Positions 49,473 through 58,219 of a stretch of DNA of 64,000 nt are shown piece after piece. Numbering within the stretch: position 1 is the stretch's first letter; the number at the start of each line of letters is the position of its first letter. Origin of the DNA: a virus; IMG/VR virus record IMGVR_UViG_3300008120_000241, positions 1 to 64,000 of that record. One strand, given 5' to 3'. The notes beneath the pieces were generated by a model. It was given only the letters and a program-made list of their open reading frames with translations, was not told where the DNA came from and did not search any database. The position numbers and the translations under genes were made by a program.

Positions 49473-50466
49473 TACAAAAGTTAGAGAAAGAGACTTTGAG
49501 GACATTAAAATAAAAATTGAGAATGGGTATAGGGCTTATAGTTCGTGGTTTGAAGCAATGGCCAAAAAACTAAAGTTTGATAGGAGAAAAATATCCCAAG
49601 AGTTGGAATGTAATTTTCTTGGGTCTGGGGATAACGTAATACCCCCAGAAACAATGAAGAAAATTAAAGATAACTTCATTAAGGAACCAGAAAATAGATT
49701 TATGGGTGGTGTTTTGTGGCAGTGGAAAGAACCGGTAGCTGGACATCGTTACATAATGGGTTGTGACGTTAGTCGTGGGGATAGTGAAGATTTCACCACA
49801 TTTACAATTATTGATTTTGACGAAAGAGAACAAGTACTGGAATATATGGGAAAAGTTCCACCAGATGTCGTTGCCGAAATTGCATATAAATGGGCCACGA
49901 TGTATAATGCTTTCATTGTAATTGATATAACCGGAGGTATGGGCGTTGCAACATCAAGGAAACTTCAAGAAATGGGTTATAAAAATCTATATGTTGATGG
50001 TGTTAACCACGCAGATAAATGGAAGTGGGATCCGAAAGCACAAGAAAAAATTCCAGGAATTAATTTTAACTCAAAAAGAGTTCAGATTATTGCCTCATTT
50101 GAGGAAGCACTAAGACATGATTTTGCTGTAAGGTCACAAAGGTTATACAACGAATTAAACACATTTGTTTATGTTAATGGTAGGCCAGATCACCAAAAAG
50201 GACAACACGATGACTTGATTATGGCAATGGCGATGGCCTTATATGTTGGTGAGACATCATTTGCCAAACTTGAAAAGGCGACAGAACATGCAAAAGCTAT
50301 GTTGGAATCTTGGTCTGTTGAATCCAATAATTATTCTGATAGTTATACGAATTTTAATCCCGGTTTACCAGTTTCCTCACCCAATATGGATCAGTTTGGT
50401 AGAACCCAATTAACCAAAAGTGATTACGAGAAGTATTTATGGTTATTCGGGGGTAAAAGAGTTTAA
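49447..50466 (+). CDS. terL: Terminase large subunit, nuclease part
   Basis: Contains SWFEAMAKKLKFDRRKISQE, LECNFLGSGDNVIPPETMKK, GCDVSRGDSEDFTTFTIID, AFIVIDITGGMG and GQHDDLIMAMAMAL: the RNase H-fold nuclease of gp17 with its three Asp sites. The frame has no ATG near its beginning (a GTG at 49447 is the first possible start; the next ATG is well inside the domain). So it is probably the second half of one TerL, joined by a +1 shift or split by a sequencing error. Joined length about 577. Confidence 0.85.
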   Translation: MTILFIICDTKVRERDFEDIKIKIENGYRAYSSWFEAMAKKLKFDRRKISQELECNFLGSGDNVIPPETMKKIKDNFIKEPENRFMGGVLWQWKEPVAGHRYIMGCDVSRGDSEDFTTFTIIDFDEREQVLEYMGKVPPDVVAEIAYKWATMYNAFIVIDITGGMGVATSRKLQEMGYKNLYVDGVNHADKWKWDPKAQEKIPGINFNSKRVQIIASFEEALRHDFAVRSQRLYNELNTFVYVNGRPDHQKGQHDDLIMAMAMALYVGETSFAKLEKATEHAKAMLESWSVESNNYSDSYTNFNPGLPVSSPNMDQFGRTQLTKSDYEKYLWLFGGKRV

Positions 50467-50507
50467 ATATTATAAAAAACTCTTATTTTTTAAACAAATA
50501 GAAAATT

Positions 50508-53486
50508 ATGGCAGAAAATAAATTAACGGTTTGGCAGAGGTTAGGGAAAGTATTTGGTCCGACATCCACATTGGATCAACAATCACCTGTGTTTAAATTT
50601 GATAAGAAACAACTATTAAAAACAACAGATAAAAATGAGTTTGAAAGGGAGAAACTTGAAGCCCAACAAACCATGTATATTGGTAAACAATGGCAGAAGG
50701 TTGAGAGTAATTTATACCAACAAGCGGTGTACTATGAACCAACCAGAATGGCTTCATATTATGATTATGAGGCCATGGAGTACTCAATCCATGGGGACAC
50801 CAAAATTGCCACTCCTGATGGTTTTATGACCATAAAAGAGCTTTCAGACAAGGGTAGAGATTATGAATTTATAACATACGCTTATGACCATAATTTGAAA
50901 AAAGTAGTACCAGCAATCGCCAGAAATGCTCACTATACCAGAGATGAAATGGCTTATAAAATTACGTTTGATGATGGGTCACATATTATCGCAACTTATG
51001 GTCATAGGTTCTTAAAAAGGGATGGTGTTTTTTGTGAGGTTGAAAACCTTAAACCGGGGGATTCAATGATGCCATTTTATAGAAAATCTTTTTACAATAA
51101 TCAAAATTACCATTGGGTTTATACTTGTAATTCAAACGAGGGTCATCATGGTTGGATATCTGAACACAATTTAATTGCGGAGTGGTATTATAAAAGAAAA
51201 ATTAATGAAGACGAAGAAGTTCATCATAAAGATTTCAATGGTAAAAATAACAAACCGGAAAATTTACAAATAATGAATATTTCCGAACATAGAGCTTATC
51301 ATGCGAGATTAAACAACGAAAAATTATGGGCAAACCCCGAATATAGACAAAAAATGTCTGAAGTTGCTAGAAGAACCGGTAAGTATAGTTGGGAAGGGAA
51401 AAGAGCTAAAGAGAATAATCCGGCATATATAAAATTATCATTTGATTTGATTGTTGAAAAAGCAAGAGAACATAGAACGTTAATGGAAACTGCCACCTCA
51501 CTTGGTGTTTCATTTAGAAAAATACAGAATGAACTTAGATTCAATGGGTTTAAAAATTGGTTTGATTTTTTGGATGTTTATGGAATTGATAAAAGTAATA
51601 GTGATACTTACGGTGAAAAAAACAATAACTTCAAAAAAATCGCTTGGGATTTATTAATTGAAATTGCTAGACAAGAAAATAGTATTACAAATACGGCCAA
51701 AAGATTGAATGTAAGTAGAAATAAAATTTTAAAAACAATAAAAGAAGGGGGATTTAATAATTGGATTACATTTTTGGAATCATATGGTATTGAAAAATCA
51801 AAACACCACCACCCAAAAAATGAAGAACCAGTTATTAATCACAAAATAGTATCAATTGAACCATATGGTGTTGTACCAGTTTATGACTTAACTGTGCCGG
51901 GTTATAAGAACTTCGCTACAGATACCATTTTCTCACACAATACACCTGAGATCTCTGCCGCTCTTGATATTTACTCTGAAGAATCCACCACTCCTGACCA
52001 AGACGGACACATTTTAAAAGTCTACTCTGAATCAAAAAGAATTAAACAAGTATTGGTTGATTTGTTTGTAAATAGACTTGATATAAACACCAATTTACCG
52101 ATGTGGACAAGAAACACTTGTAAATTTGGCGACAATTTCACATATTTAAAGTTAGACCCAGAAAAAGGGGTTGTTGGGTGTCAACAATTACCAAATATCC
52201 AAATTGAAAGATTGGAAAAGGGAATGAGATTTCAACCGGACAAATATTCACAAGAAATGGAAAACGATGCTTTGAAATTTGTTGGGAAAGAAAAAAATAT
52301 GGAGTTCAATACGTGGGAAATTGCCCACTTTAGAATACTTGGAGATGACCGAAAATTACCTTATGGGACATCTATGTTGGAGAAGGCTAGACGTATATGG
52401 AAACAGCTCCTTTTATCGGAAGATGCGATGATGATTTACCGGGTATCAAGAGCACCAGAAAGAAGGGTATTTAAAGTATTTGTCGGAAATATGGACGACA
52501 AAGATGTTGATTCATATGTACAGCGTGTAGCAAACAAATTTAAAAGGGATCAGATTGCTGACCCCAAAACTGGAAATGTGGATATGAGATACAATCAATT
52601 GGCCGTAGATCAAGATTACTTTATCCCGGTTAGAGACCCTTCCCAAACCAATCCAATTGAAACATTGCCGGGTGGTACAAACTTAGCCGAAATTGCTGAT
52701 ATTGAATATATCCAAAAGAAACTGGTAACTGCCCTTAGAATACCAAAGGCGTATTTAGGTTTTGAAGAAGCAGTAGGTAATGGACAAAACTTATCTTTAC
52801 TTGATATTAGATTTGCAAGAACAATCAACAAAATTCAAAAATCAATGTTGGCCGAACTTAATAAGATTGCCATTATTCATTTATTTTTATTAGGGTTTGA
52901 AGATGAACTAACAAACTTTACGTTGGGGTTACACAATCCATCAAAACAATCCGAACTTCTTTCATTGGAATTGTGGAAAGAAAAAATTGAATTATACAAA
53001 AATGCGGTAGCTGAAATCGCAAATTCGGTTGCACCAACCTCAGCTTCTTGGGCTAAAAAGAATATTCTAGGTTTCTCAGATGAGGAGATCAGATTGGATT
53101 TACAACAACAACGAATTGAAAGGGCTGTTGCAGCTGAACTTGCTAAAACACCTGAAGTCATTACAAAAACTGGATTGTTTGATAATATTGATCAATTATA
53201 TGGTAAAAAACCAGGTGAACCGGCAGGTGAAGCACCAGAAGGTGGAGAAGAACCTGGAGGAATGCCACCAATGGGTGGAGGATCTGAACTAGGAGGACCA
53301 CCCCCACCACCGGGACCAGAACCAGGAGGTGAAGTAGGAGTAACACCAGAATCAACCAAGAAAAATGATTTAAATTTAATTCTGGAAGATAACTTATATT
53401 ATGGTAAAACCTCTCTTGATTTATCAAAGGGTAGATTAACCATTAATGAAATTGATGACAAATTAAAAGATTTATTGGATAAGTGA
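50508..53486 (+). CDS. Portal protein (gp20-like) containing an HNH intein, 992 aa
   Basis: The portal starts MAENKLTVWQRLGKVFGPTS, runs to DYEAMEY at residue 92, and resumes after the intein at TPEISAALDIYSEESTTPDQ. Then come typical gp20-like blocks: LPYGTSMLEKARRIWKQLLL, MIYRVSRAPERRVFKV, YNQLAVDQDYFIPVRD and KRIPKAYLGFEEA-type helix. The C-terminus has a Pro/Gly-rich linker (GGEEPGGMPPMGGG). Without the intein it is about 606 residues. It forms the dodecameric ring through which DNA is packed. Confidence 0.88.
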   Translation: MAENKLTVWQRLGKVFGPTSTLDQQSPVFKFDKKQLLKTTDKNEFEREKLEAQQTMYIGKQWQKVESNLYQQAVYYEPTRMASYYDYEAMEYSIHGDTKIATPDGFMTIKELSDKGRDYEFITYAYDHNLKKVVPAIARNAHYTRDEMAYKITFDDGSHIIATYGHRFLKRDGVFCEVENLKPGDSMMPFYRKSFYNNQNYHWVYTCNSNEGHHGWISEHNLIAEWYYKRKINEDEEVHHKDFNGKNNKPENLQIMNISEHRAYHARLNNEKLWANPEYRQKMSEVARRTGKYSWEGKRAKENNPAYIKLSFDLIVEKAREHRTLMETATSLGVSFRKIQNELRFNGFKNWFDFLDVYGIDKSNSDTYGEKNNNFKKIAWDLLIEIARQENSITNTAKRLNVSRNKILKTIKEGGFNNWITFLESYGIEKSKHHHPKNEEPVINHKIVSIEPYGVVPVYDLTVPGYKNFATDTIFSHNTPEISAALDIYSEESTTPDQDGHILKVYSESKRIKQVLVDLFVNRLDINTNLPMWTRNTCKFGDNFTYLKLDPEKGVVGCQQLPNIQIERLEKGMRFQPDKYSQEMENDALKFVGKEKNMEFNTWEIAHFRILGDDRKLPYGTSMLEKARRIWKQLLLSEDAMMIYRVSRAPERRVFKVFVGNMDDKDVDSYVQRVANKFKRDQIADPKTGNVDMRYNQLAVDQDYFIPVRDPSQTNPIETLPGGTNLAEIADIEYIQKKLVTALRIPKAYLGFEEAVGNGQNLSLLDIRFARTINKIQKSMLAELNKIAIIHLFLLGFEDELTNFTLGLHNPSKQSELLSLELWKEKIELYKNAVAEIANSVAPTSASWAKKNILGFSDEEIRLDLQQQRIERAVAAELAKTPEVITKTGLFDNIDQLYGKKPGEPAGEAPEGGEEPGGMPPMGGGSELGGPPPPPGPEPGGEVGVTPESTKKNDLNLILEDNLYYGKTSLDLSKGRLTINEIDDKLKDLLDK
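50784..51941 (+). other. Intein with HNH endonuclease in the portal gene (386 residues)
   Basis: It starts SIHGDTKIATPDGFMTIKEL (Ser1, block A), continues with SHIIATYGHRFLKRDG (block B, His) and ends VYDLTVPGYKNFATDTIFSH plus Asn; the +1 residue is Thr. Between lies an HNH domain (EEVHHKDFNGKNNKPENLQI) and two helix-turn-helix-like repeats (ITNTAKRLNVSRNKILKTIK). Ser instead of Cys as first residue is less common. Confidence 0.9.
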
Positions 53487-53509
53487 TATATTTATTATAA
53501 AAACAAATT

Positions 53510-54238
53510 ATGAATACATTTGGTAAAATAAAAACAATGTTGGAGGAAGCGTCAGTTGTTTCTTATAAAAAGAATGAATTTTCTAAATATATGACCGTTT
53601 TTAAAAATATGGTTTTGGAAAATAAAGATATCTGTGAACTATATTATATCTATGACGATCTCTCAACAAATAAAGGTCTGGATAGGGATATCGCTGATGA
53701 TTACATCAATGAAAATGTTGAATATTCAAAAGTGTTGGTTTCTGAAAATGAAAAAACATTAAATAAACTATCAAACTGGTTGGAGAATATCGTTGAGTCA
53801 ACTTCAAACAACTACAAAAATATTGATACATTAATTTATAATGATTCAATCAAAAACTTGGAGAAAGTTTTGGAATCCAAAAAACAAATTAAAAATGTTT
53901 TAATTAAAGAGTCTGTTAAACTTGAAAATAAAGAGACAGTAAATATGCCGTTACAAACAATGGTAAAAATGTATGAGTCCACTTTAAAAAGTAATATTAA
54001 CTTAAATGAAAATGAGATTAAAGAAATTTCAGAATTAAAAAGTTTAAGTAAAAATGAAATTGAAAATGAAATCTCAGAATTAAAAGAATCTATTATTTCA
54101 AAATTAAAGGTCACATTAAACGAATCAAAGGATGGTGAATTGAATTCAACGATCAATGACACCATTTCCAAAATTTCAGATACAGAAGTTGACCACTACA
54201 ATCTTTATAAATTAAGAAAATTAAATTCCGACTTATGA
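53510..54238 (+). CDS. Helical head-module protein, 242 aa
   Basis: Almost entirely Lys/Glu/Asn helix and probably coiled coil (LSKNEIENEISELKESIISK). It sits between portal and protease, where T4 has small prohead-core proteins (gp67, gp68), so a core role is plausible. The ATG follows TGATATATTTATTATAAAAA. Four-base overlap with the next. Confidence 0.6.
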   Translation: MNTFGKIKTMLEEASVVSYKKNEFSKYMTVFKNMVLENKDICELYYIYDDLSTNKGLDRDIADDYINENVEYSKVLVSENEKTLNKLSNWLENIVESTSNNYKNIDTLIYNDSIKNLEKVLESKKQIKNVLIKESVKLENKETVNMPLQTMVKMYESTLKSNINLNENEIKEISELKSLSKNEIENEISELKESIISKLKVTLNESKDGELNSTINDTISKISDTEVDHYNLYKLRKLNSDL

Positions 54239-54495
54239 GTAAATTTATAAAATCATTGTTGGGTTCCGGAACACAAACGTTATCATCAAAAAGATTTGTT
54301 GGGATTTTGTGTGTACTATCACTAATCACGGCTTTATTCATTTCCTTATTCTCAAAAGGTAAATTTTGTCCCAATGATGGTATTGTTGACGTTATCGGTT
54401 TACTTGCGTTTGGTACACTTGGTTTAACTTCAACTGAATCTATTTTTGGAAAAAAATATGACAACAAAAAAAGTAACGATCAAGAAGAAATTTGA
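54235..54495 (+). CDS. Small membrane protein, 86 aa, holin-like
   Basis: Two hydrophobic segments: residues 23-41 (VGILCVLSLITALFISLFS) and 50-67 (IVDVIGLLAFGTLGLTS). N-terminus SKRFVGI preceded by Lys/Ser, C-terminus basic/acidic (KKYDNKKSNDQEE). This layout is typical of small holin-like proteins in Bacteroidota phages; it could also be a head-assembly membrane anchor. Overlaps the bS21 gene end by 16 bases. Confidence 0.65.
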   Translation: MSKFIKSLLGSGTQTLSSKRFVGILCVLSLITALFISLFSKGKFCPNDGIVDVIGLLAFGTLGLTSTESIFGKKYDNKKSNDQEEI

Positions 54496-54668
54496 TTTTT
54501 TTGTTTGTACTGTGCTTTCTTTTTTTCTTCTCTTTTAATTACAGACGGTTTTACAAATTCCTTTCTTTCTTGAAGTTGTTGAATTTGTTTTGTTTTGGAA
54601 ACCTTAAACTTATATTGTTTAAGTGCTTGCTCCAATGATTTTTCATTTTTAACGGGAATAATTATCAT
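54480..54668 (-). CDS. rpsU: Ribosomal protein bS21 homologue, 62 aa
   Basis: MIIIPVKNEKSLEQALKQYK, then KFKVSKTKQIQQLQERKEFV and KPSVIKREEKKKAQYKQ follow Bacteroidota bS21: the I-I-P-V-K start, the A-L-K-x-Y-K helix, R-x-x-F-x-K-P-S-V and the basic C-terminal helix. Length (62) is normal. bS21 sits near the anti-Shine-Dalgarno on the 30S subunit. In Bacteroidota it is reported to help occlude the anti-SD. A phage copy could replace the host protein and alter start selection. Alone on the minus strand, with its own TATATTTATG upstream. Confidence 0.85.
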   Translation of the reverse strand: MIIIPVKNEKSLEQALKQYKFKVSKTKQIQQLQERKEFVKPSVIKREEKKKAQYKQKNQISS

Positions 54669-54763
54669 AAATTTTTGTTTTACAACATAAATATAATGAT
54701 TTTTGACAAATGTAAAAAGTTTTGTTATATTTTTTCAAACAATAAACTTGAAAGATATGGAAA

Positions 54764-55225
54764 ATGAAAAAAGGAAAAACATCAAAACTAAAAATTTTTG
54801 ATGACGCAAAATGTCATTATGGGACAGTGGACTCAAAAGAACTAAAATCAATTTATGTGGTATTACAAACTTGGATTGAACCCTTGGATGACGAAGAAAA
54901 TTGGAACAGAATAACTGGAGTTATAAAAAGACAAATTCAACACACGTTATTGGAAGTTGTTGACCCATTAACGTTTGAAAAAAAACAAATAGTTGATCTT
55001 GATTTAAGAACAAGTGGAATTCAAAAAAATAAAAGAAGTTTTTTAAATCTGGAAATTACTTTATTTGTTCACGACAAAACCTTGGATTTTAAATCATTAA
55101 TTTTAAGGTCAAAAATCAAAAATATAATATCATCAATCTATTTGGATGATTTAAAAAAATCAAAGTATTTCACATTAAGTCTCACAAAAACTAAAGAAAC
55201 TGAAGTTAGTGAATATTTATCATAA
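54764..55225 (+). CDS. Unknown head-module protein, 153 aa
   Basis: MKKGKTSKLKIFDDAKCHYG, SIYVVLQTWIEPLDDEENWN, then a basic alpha/beta part ending SKYFTLSLTKTKETEVSEYL. Located directly upstream of the protease gene with a nine-base gap. No recognised domain; conserved position suggests a head-assembly role. Confidence 0.6.
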   Translation: MKKGKTSKLKIFDDAKCHYGTVDSKELKSIYVVLQTWIEPLDDEENWNRITGVIKRQIQHTLLEVVDPLTFEKKQIVDLDLRTSGIQKNKRSFLNLEITLFVHDKTLDFKSLILRSKIKNIISSIYLDDLKKSKYFTLSLTKTKETEVSEYLS

Positions 55226-55234
55226 AAATATATT

Positions 55235-55939
55235 ATGAAAATATTAGGACCAAACGATACGGGTAAGGGGATTCTTGTGGAATGGGATGCTGGAACTATC
55301 AATCCAAATGATACCAGAAATAATCTAGTGATAAAAGAATCTTACGGACAACTTGACCATTCAAAACCTTTTGTGTTTTATGCCACACTTCAAAAATATG
55401 GTGTACCAAATAGAAACGGAAGAATTTACCCTGAGAAAATATTAAAAAGGGAAGCTGAGAAATACAAAGATATGATTAATCGTGGAATGTCAATTTCAGA
55501 ACTTAATCACCCAGAATCATCACTAATTGATCTAGATAGGGTGGCTCATCTTATAACTGATGTATGGTGGGAAGATAATGTATTGATGGGAAAAATTAAA
55601 TTATTAACAACACCCGGATTTCACGAGAGAGGAATTGTATCATCAAAAGGTGATGTTGCCGCTAATATGATGAGACAAGGTGTAACAATGGGGGTATCAT
55701 CAAGAGGTGTTGGTTCTTTGGTTAAAAAAGGGGAACAAAATGAAGTACAAGAAGATTTTGAATTAATTTGTTTTGATTTGGTTTCTTCACCATCCACACC
55801 TGGCGCTTACCTTTATTTAAATCAAGAGGATAGACCAAAATACGAAGAAAAATTATCAGAACAACAAAATATTGATTCAAATTCATTTTCCAAATCAGTT
55901 GACTTAATGAAAAGATTATCCGATTATTTAGGAAAGTAA
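55235..55939 (+). CDS. Prohead protease, gp21-like, 234 aa
   Basis: The catalytic motifs of the herpesvirus/T4-type prohead proteases are visible: SISELNHPESSLIDLDRVAH (His), MGVSSRGVGSL (Ser in G-V-S-S-R-G) and FELICFDLVSSPSTPGAY (acidic residue and S-x-P). GRIYPEKILKREAEKY precedes. It should cleave scaffold, major capsid protein and cargo leaders at [LIVF]-x-E sites and then itself be removed. It lies between portal and scaffold as in T4. Confidence 0.92.
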   Translation: MKILGPNDTGKGILVEWDAGTINPNDTRNNLVIKESYGQLDHSKPFVFYATLQKYGVPNRNGRIYPEKILKREAEKYKDMINRGMSISELNHPESSLIDLDRVAHLITDVWWEDNVLMGKIKLLTTPGFHERGIVSSKGDVAANMMRQGVTMGVSSRGVGSLVKKGEQNEVQEDFELICFDLVSSPSTPGAYLYLNQEDRPKYEEKLSEQQNIDSNSFSKSVDLMKRLSDYLGK

Positions 55940-55950
55940 AAATTTAAATT

Positions 55951-56160
55951 ATGGATGAAAAGTATTTTGTAGCAAGAGTAACCACTGATATGGTGGATGA
56001 GAACTCAGGGAAAGTAAAAAAAATGAAAGAAGAAAAGTTGGTTAGAGGTTTCTCACCAACAGATGTTGAAGCGAAGGTGACTAAACTTTATGAATCTTAT
56101 ACAATGGATTGGAGAATTACGGCCATTGTTGAGAGTAAAATTGACGAAGTTATTGAATAA
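55951..56160 (+). CDS. DUF4494-like small protein, 69 aa
   Basis: KYFVARVTTDMVDENSGKVK, KMKEEKLVRGFSPTDVEAKV and a final WRITAIVESKIDEVI match DUF4494 (Bacteroidota and their phages): strand, K-E-x-x-L-V-x-G-x-S-x-T-[ED]-A-E, strand. Function unknown. Confidence 0.75.
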   Translation: MDEKYFVARVTTDMVDENSGKVKKMKEEKLVRGFSPTDVEAKVTKLYESYTMDWRITAIVESKIDEVIE

Positions 56161-56185
56161 TTTCAACTAAAAATTAAATTGTTTT

Positions 56186-56218
56186 AAAGGAGGTATTGCA
56201 AAATATCTCCTTTTTTTG
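56186..56218 (+). terminator. Intrinsic terminator
   Basis: AAAGGAGGTATT pairs with AATATCTCCTTT around GCAA, followed by seven T. Confidence 0.8.
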
Positions 56219-56258
56219 TGTCTTTTTTTTACTATATATTTATAATGTAAAATATATT

Positions 56259-56708
56259 ATGAATAAAAGTTTCAGTAAAATTAGACATATCCAAGAATCA
56301 AATCAAAGACTGGAAAAAAGGTTACTTAAAGAAGATGATGAATTGAAAGATGAAAAACTACAACATATCATTGATGTTGATACCGAACTAGACAATGACC
56401 CCGCTTATAAGGAGTATGAAAAAATATATTCCATAAATAAAATAAAAAAAATGGTTTCAGATCAAATGGGGATTAATATATCGGATATGAGTGATGAAGA
56501 ATCACAAGGATTAATTGATATGTTCACATCTTTTATGGATATAAGTAAAGAAGGTAAGGAGAAAATGACTCGTGAAAAACTTCTTGAGCGTAAGGATAGT
56601 GTGATTAATCTTGTTATTGAAATTATTGAAATTGCGGTTGAAAATGATGATTTTGAAATGGTTACAAAATTACGAAACTATATTGAACTTTTAGAAGATT
56701 ATAATTAA
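56259..56708 (+). CDS. Helical protein with leader-like start, 149 aa
   Basis: The ATG at 56259 follows TATATTTATAATGTAAAATATATT. MNKSFSKIRHIQESNQRLEK and RLLKEDDE provide a basic helix ending L-K-E|D, compatible with a leader. The rest is acidic and helical, with a UVR-like IEIAVENDDFEMVTKLRNYI near the C-terminus (A-x-x-x-D-F-E-x-x-x-x-L-R). Function unknown. Confidence 0.65.
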   Translation: MNKSFSKIRHIQESNQRLEKRLLKEDDELKDEKLQHIIDVDTELDNDPAYKEYEKIYSINKIKKMVSDQMGINISDMSDEESQGLIDMFTSFMDISKEGKEKMTREKLLERKDSVINLVIEIIEIAVENDDFEMVTKLRNYIELLEDYN

Positions 56709-56724
56709 AAAAAACATAAAAATT

Positions 56725-57765
56725 ATGAAAAAAATAGTAAGATTAACAGAATCGGATTTAACAAGAATAATTAAACGCGTTATTTCCGAACAAACTCAAG
56801 GTGAAAGTGGATTTATCCAAACAATAGTTGATAAATATAACATTTCAGATGAGTTGAGAAATGAAATTATAAATACTATTAAAAATTCTGAGTGTAAAAA
56901 TATTACGTTTGAAAAACTTAAAATGGGTGATGGATTGGCCTTAGGTGATAAGTTAATTTTAACCCCAAGGACATTAGAGAACACTTTGGGTAGATTCTTA
57001 TTTATTTTATTTCACGAATTGGCACACCAATACCAATTTAAAAAATATGGAATGGAAAAAATGCTTGAATTATATAGTGATGAAATGGATTTAAAAGAAG
57101 CCGCACAATTTATGAAACAAGTTGAAAGTGTGGCGGATGAATTTGCTGTAAGAAAATTAAAAAACCTAGAAAGAAAAGGATTAATTACACCATCAAGATC
57201 CGATATGTTTAAAGGTTATGACGGTATTTCGTTAGAAAGATTGGAAATAATGATTGATATGTTTAGAAATCAATTAAGGAAAAGTAACATTACTGGCGCT
57301 AAAAATATTAGTGAGTTTTTATACAATATGGTTAAAATTGAACAAACAAACCCACAAGTAAATTCTGAAAAACAAAAACCTTCTGAAATCACACCAACTG
57401 AAATAAAAAAAGAAATGAATAAAGAAAATAGTACAATCAGTGCCGATGAAGTATATTATGAAATTCCAAAAGGTATAAAAAAAGTTGTTGGTAATTTAGA
57501 TGCTTCGTCAATGGAAGATTTTAATGATGTTGAAGTTATAGATGGTAATTTAACTGTTAATAGTGATAAAATCAAATCACTACAAAATATTAAAACTATA
57601 AATGGTAAACTTTGGGTTTATGGTAACAATTTTGAAGACTTTGGTAATTTAAAAACGGTAAAAGGGGATGTAACATTGACTAAAAATACACCATTATTGG
57701 ATATGTATACTGAAGATGAAATTAAAGGAATGATTAATATTGGAGGAAACTTACAAATAAAATAA
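56725..57765 (+). CDS. Leader B zinc metallopeptidase with GNL-type repeats, 346 aa
   Basis: LTESDLTRIIKRVISEQ is leader B (cut I-S-E|Q). Residues about 95-105, FILFHELAHQYQF, contain HExxH (H-E-L-A-H), and a downstream VESVADEFAVRKL supplies the E-x-x-x-D third-ligand pattern of gluzincin/SprT-like zincins. After a linker, 240-346 has a short repeat series (VVGNLDASSMED, IDGNLTVNSDKI, INGKLWVYGNNF, VKGDVTLTKNTP), as in beta-solenoid or leucine-rich-like proteins. A packaged protease could act on host proteins after ejection or on the capsid. Confidence 0.8.
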   Translation: MKKIVRLTESDLTRIIKRVISEQTQGESGFIQTIVDKYNISDELRNEIINTIKNSECKNITFEKLKMGDGLALGDKLILTPRTLENTLGRFLFILFHELAHQYQFKKYGMEKMLELYSDEMDLKEAAQFMKQVESVADEFAVRKLKNLERKGLITPSRSDMFKGYDGISLERLEIMIDMFRNQLRKSNITGAKNISEFLYNMVKIEQTNPQVNSEKQKPSEITPTEIKKEMNKENSTISADEVYYEIPKGIKKVVGNLDASSMEDFNDVEVIDGNLTVNSDKIKSLQNIKTINGKLWVYGNNFEDFGNLKTVKGDVTLTKNTPLLDMYTEDEIKGMINIGGNLQIK

Positions 57766-57777
57766 TTAAATAATATT

Positions 57778-58155
57778 ATGAAAAAAGTAATTAAATTAAC
57801 AGAATCGGATTTAACTCGTATTGTTAAACGAGTAATCCAGGAAGTAAACGATGAATTTGACGATGATTCAGTTATTGACAATAATTTCAATCAAGAAGAA
57901 TATGATGAATTATTGGACCAAGCGAGGGAATTTTTATGTCGTGAAATTGGTTTAGAAGAAGATGAGGTTTACAATATGAGTGATGACCAAATTATTGGTG
58001 AAATTAAATATTATGATAAAGGTTTATATCGTAGATTAGAAGAACTGAAATATAGTAAACCTGTTGATTTAGATGAACCATACGATTCAATTGGTGGGTA
58101 TTCAGTAAATGATTTGAGAAGAACTTTTAAAAATTATAAATACGACAAAAAATAA
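57778..58155 (+). CDS. Leader B cargo protein, 125 aa
   Basis: LTESDLTRIVKRVIQEV is leader B (cut I-Q-E). The mature part is very acidic (VNDEFDDDSVIDNNFNQEEY) and ends in a basic stretch. Function unknown. Two terminators follow. Confidence 0.7.
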   Translation: MKKVIKLTESDLTRIVKRVIQEVNDEFDDDSVIDNNFNQEEYDELLDQAREFLCREIGLEEDEVYNMSDDQIIGEIKYYDKGLYRRLEELKYSKPVDLDEPYDSIGGYSVNDLRRTFKNYKYDKK

Positions 58156-58179
58156 ACAATATTGAGTAATAAAATAATG

Positions 58180-58207
58180 TAATCCACCATAAAAGGTGGA
58201 TTTTTTG
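58180..58207 (+). terminator. Intrinsic terminator, first of two
   Basis: AATCCACC/GGTGGATT stem around ATAAAA, then six T. Confidence 0.75.
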
Positions 58208-58219
58208 TATCTAATAATT

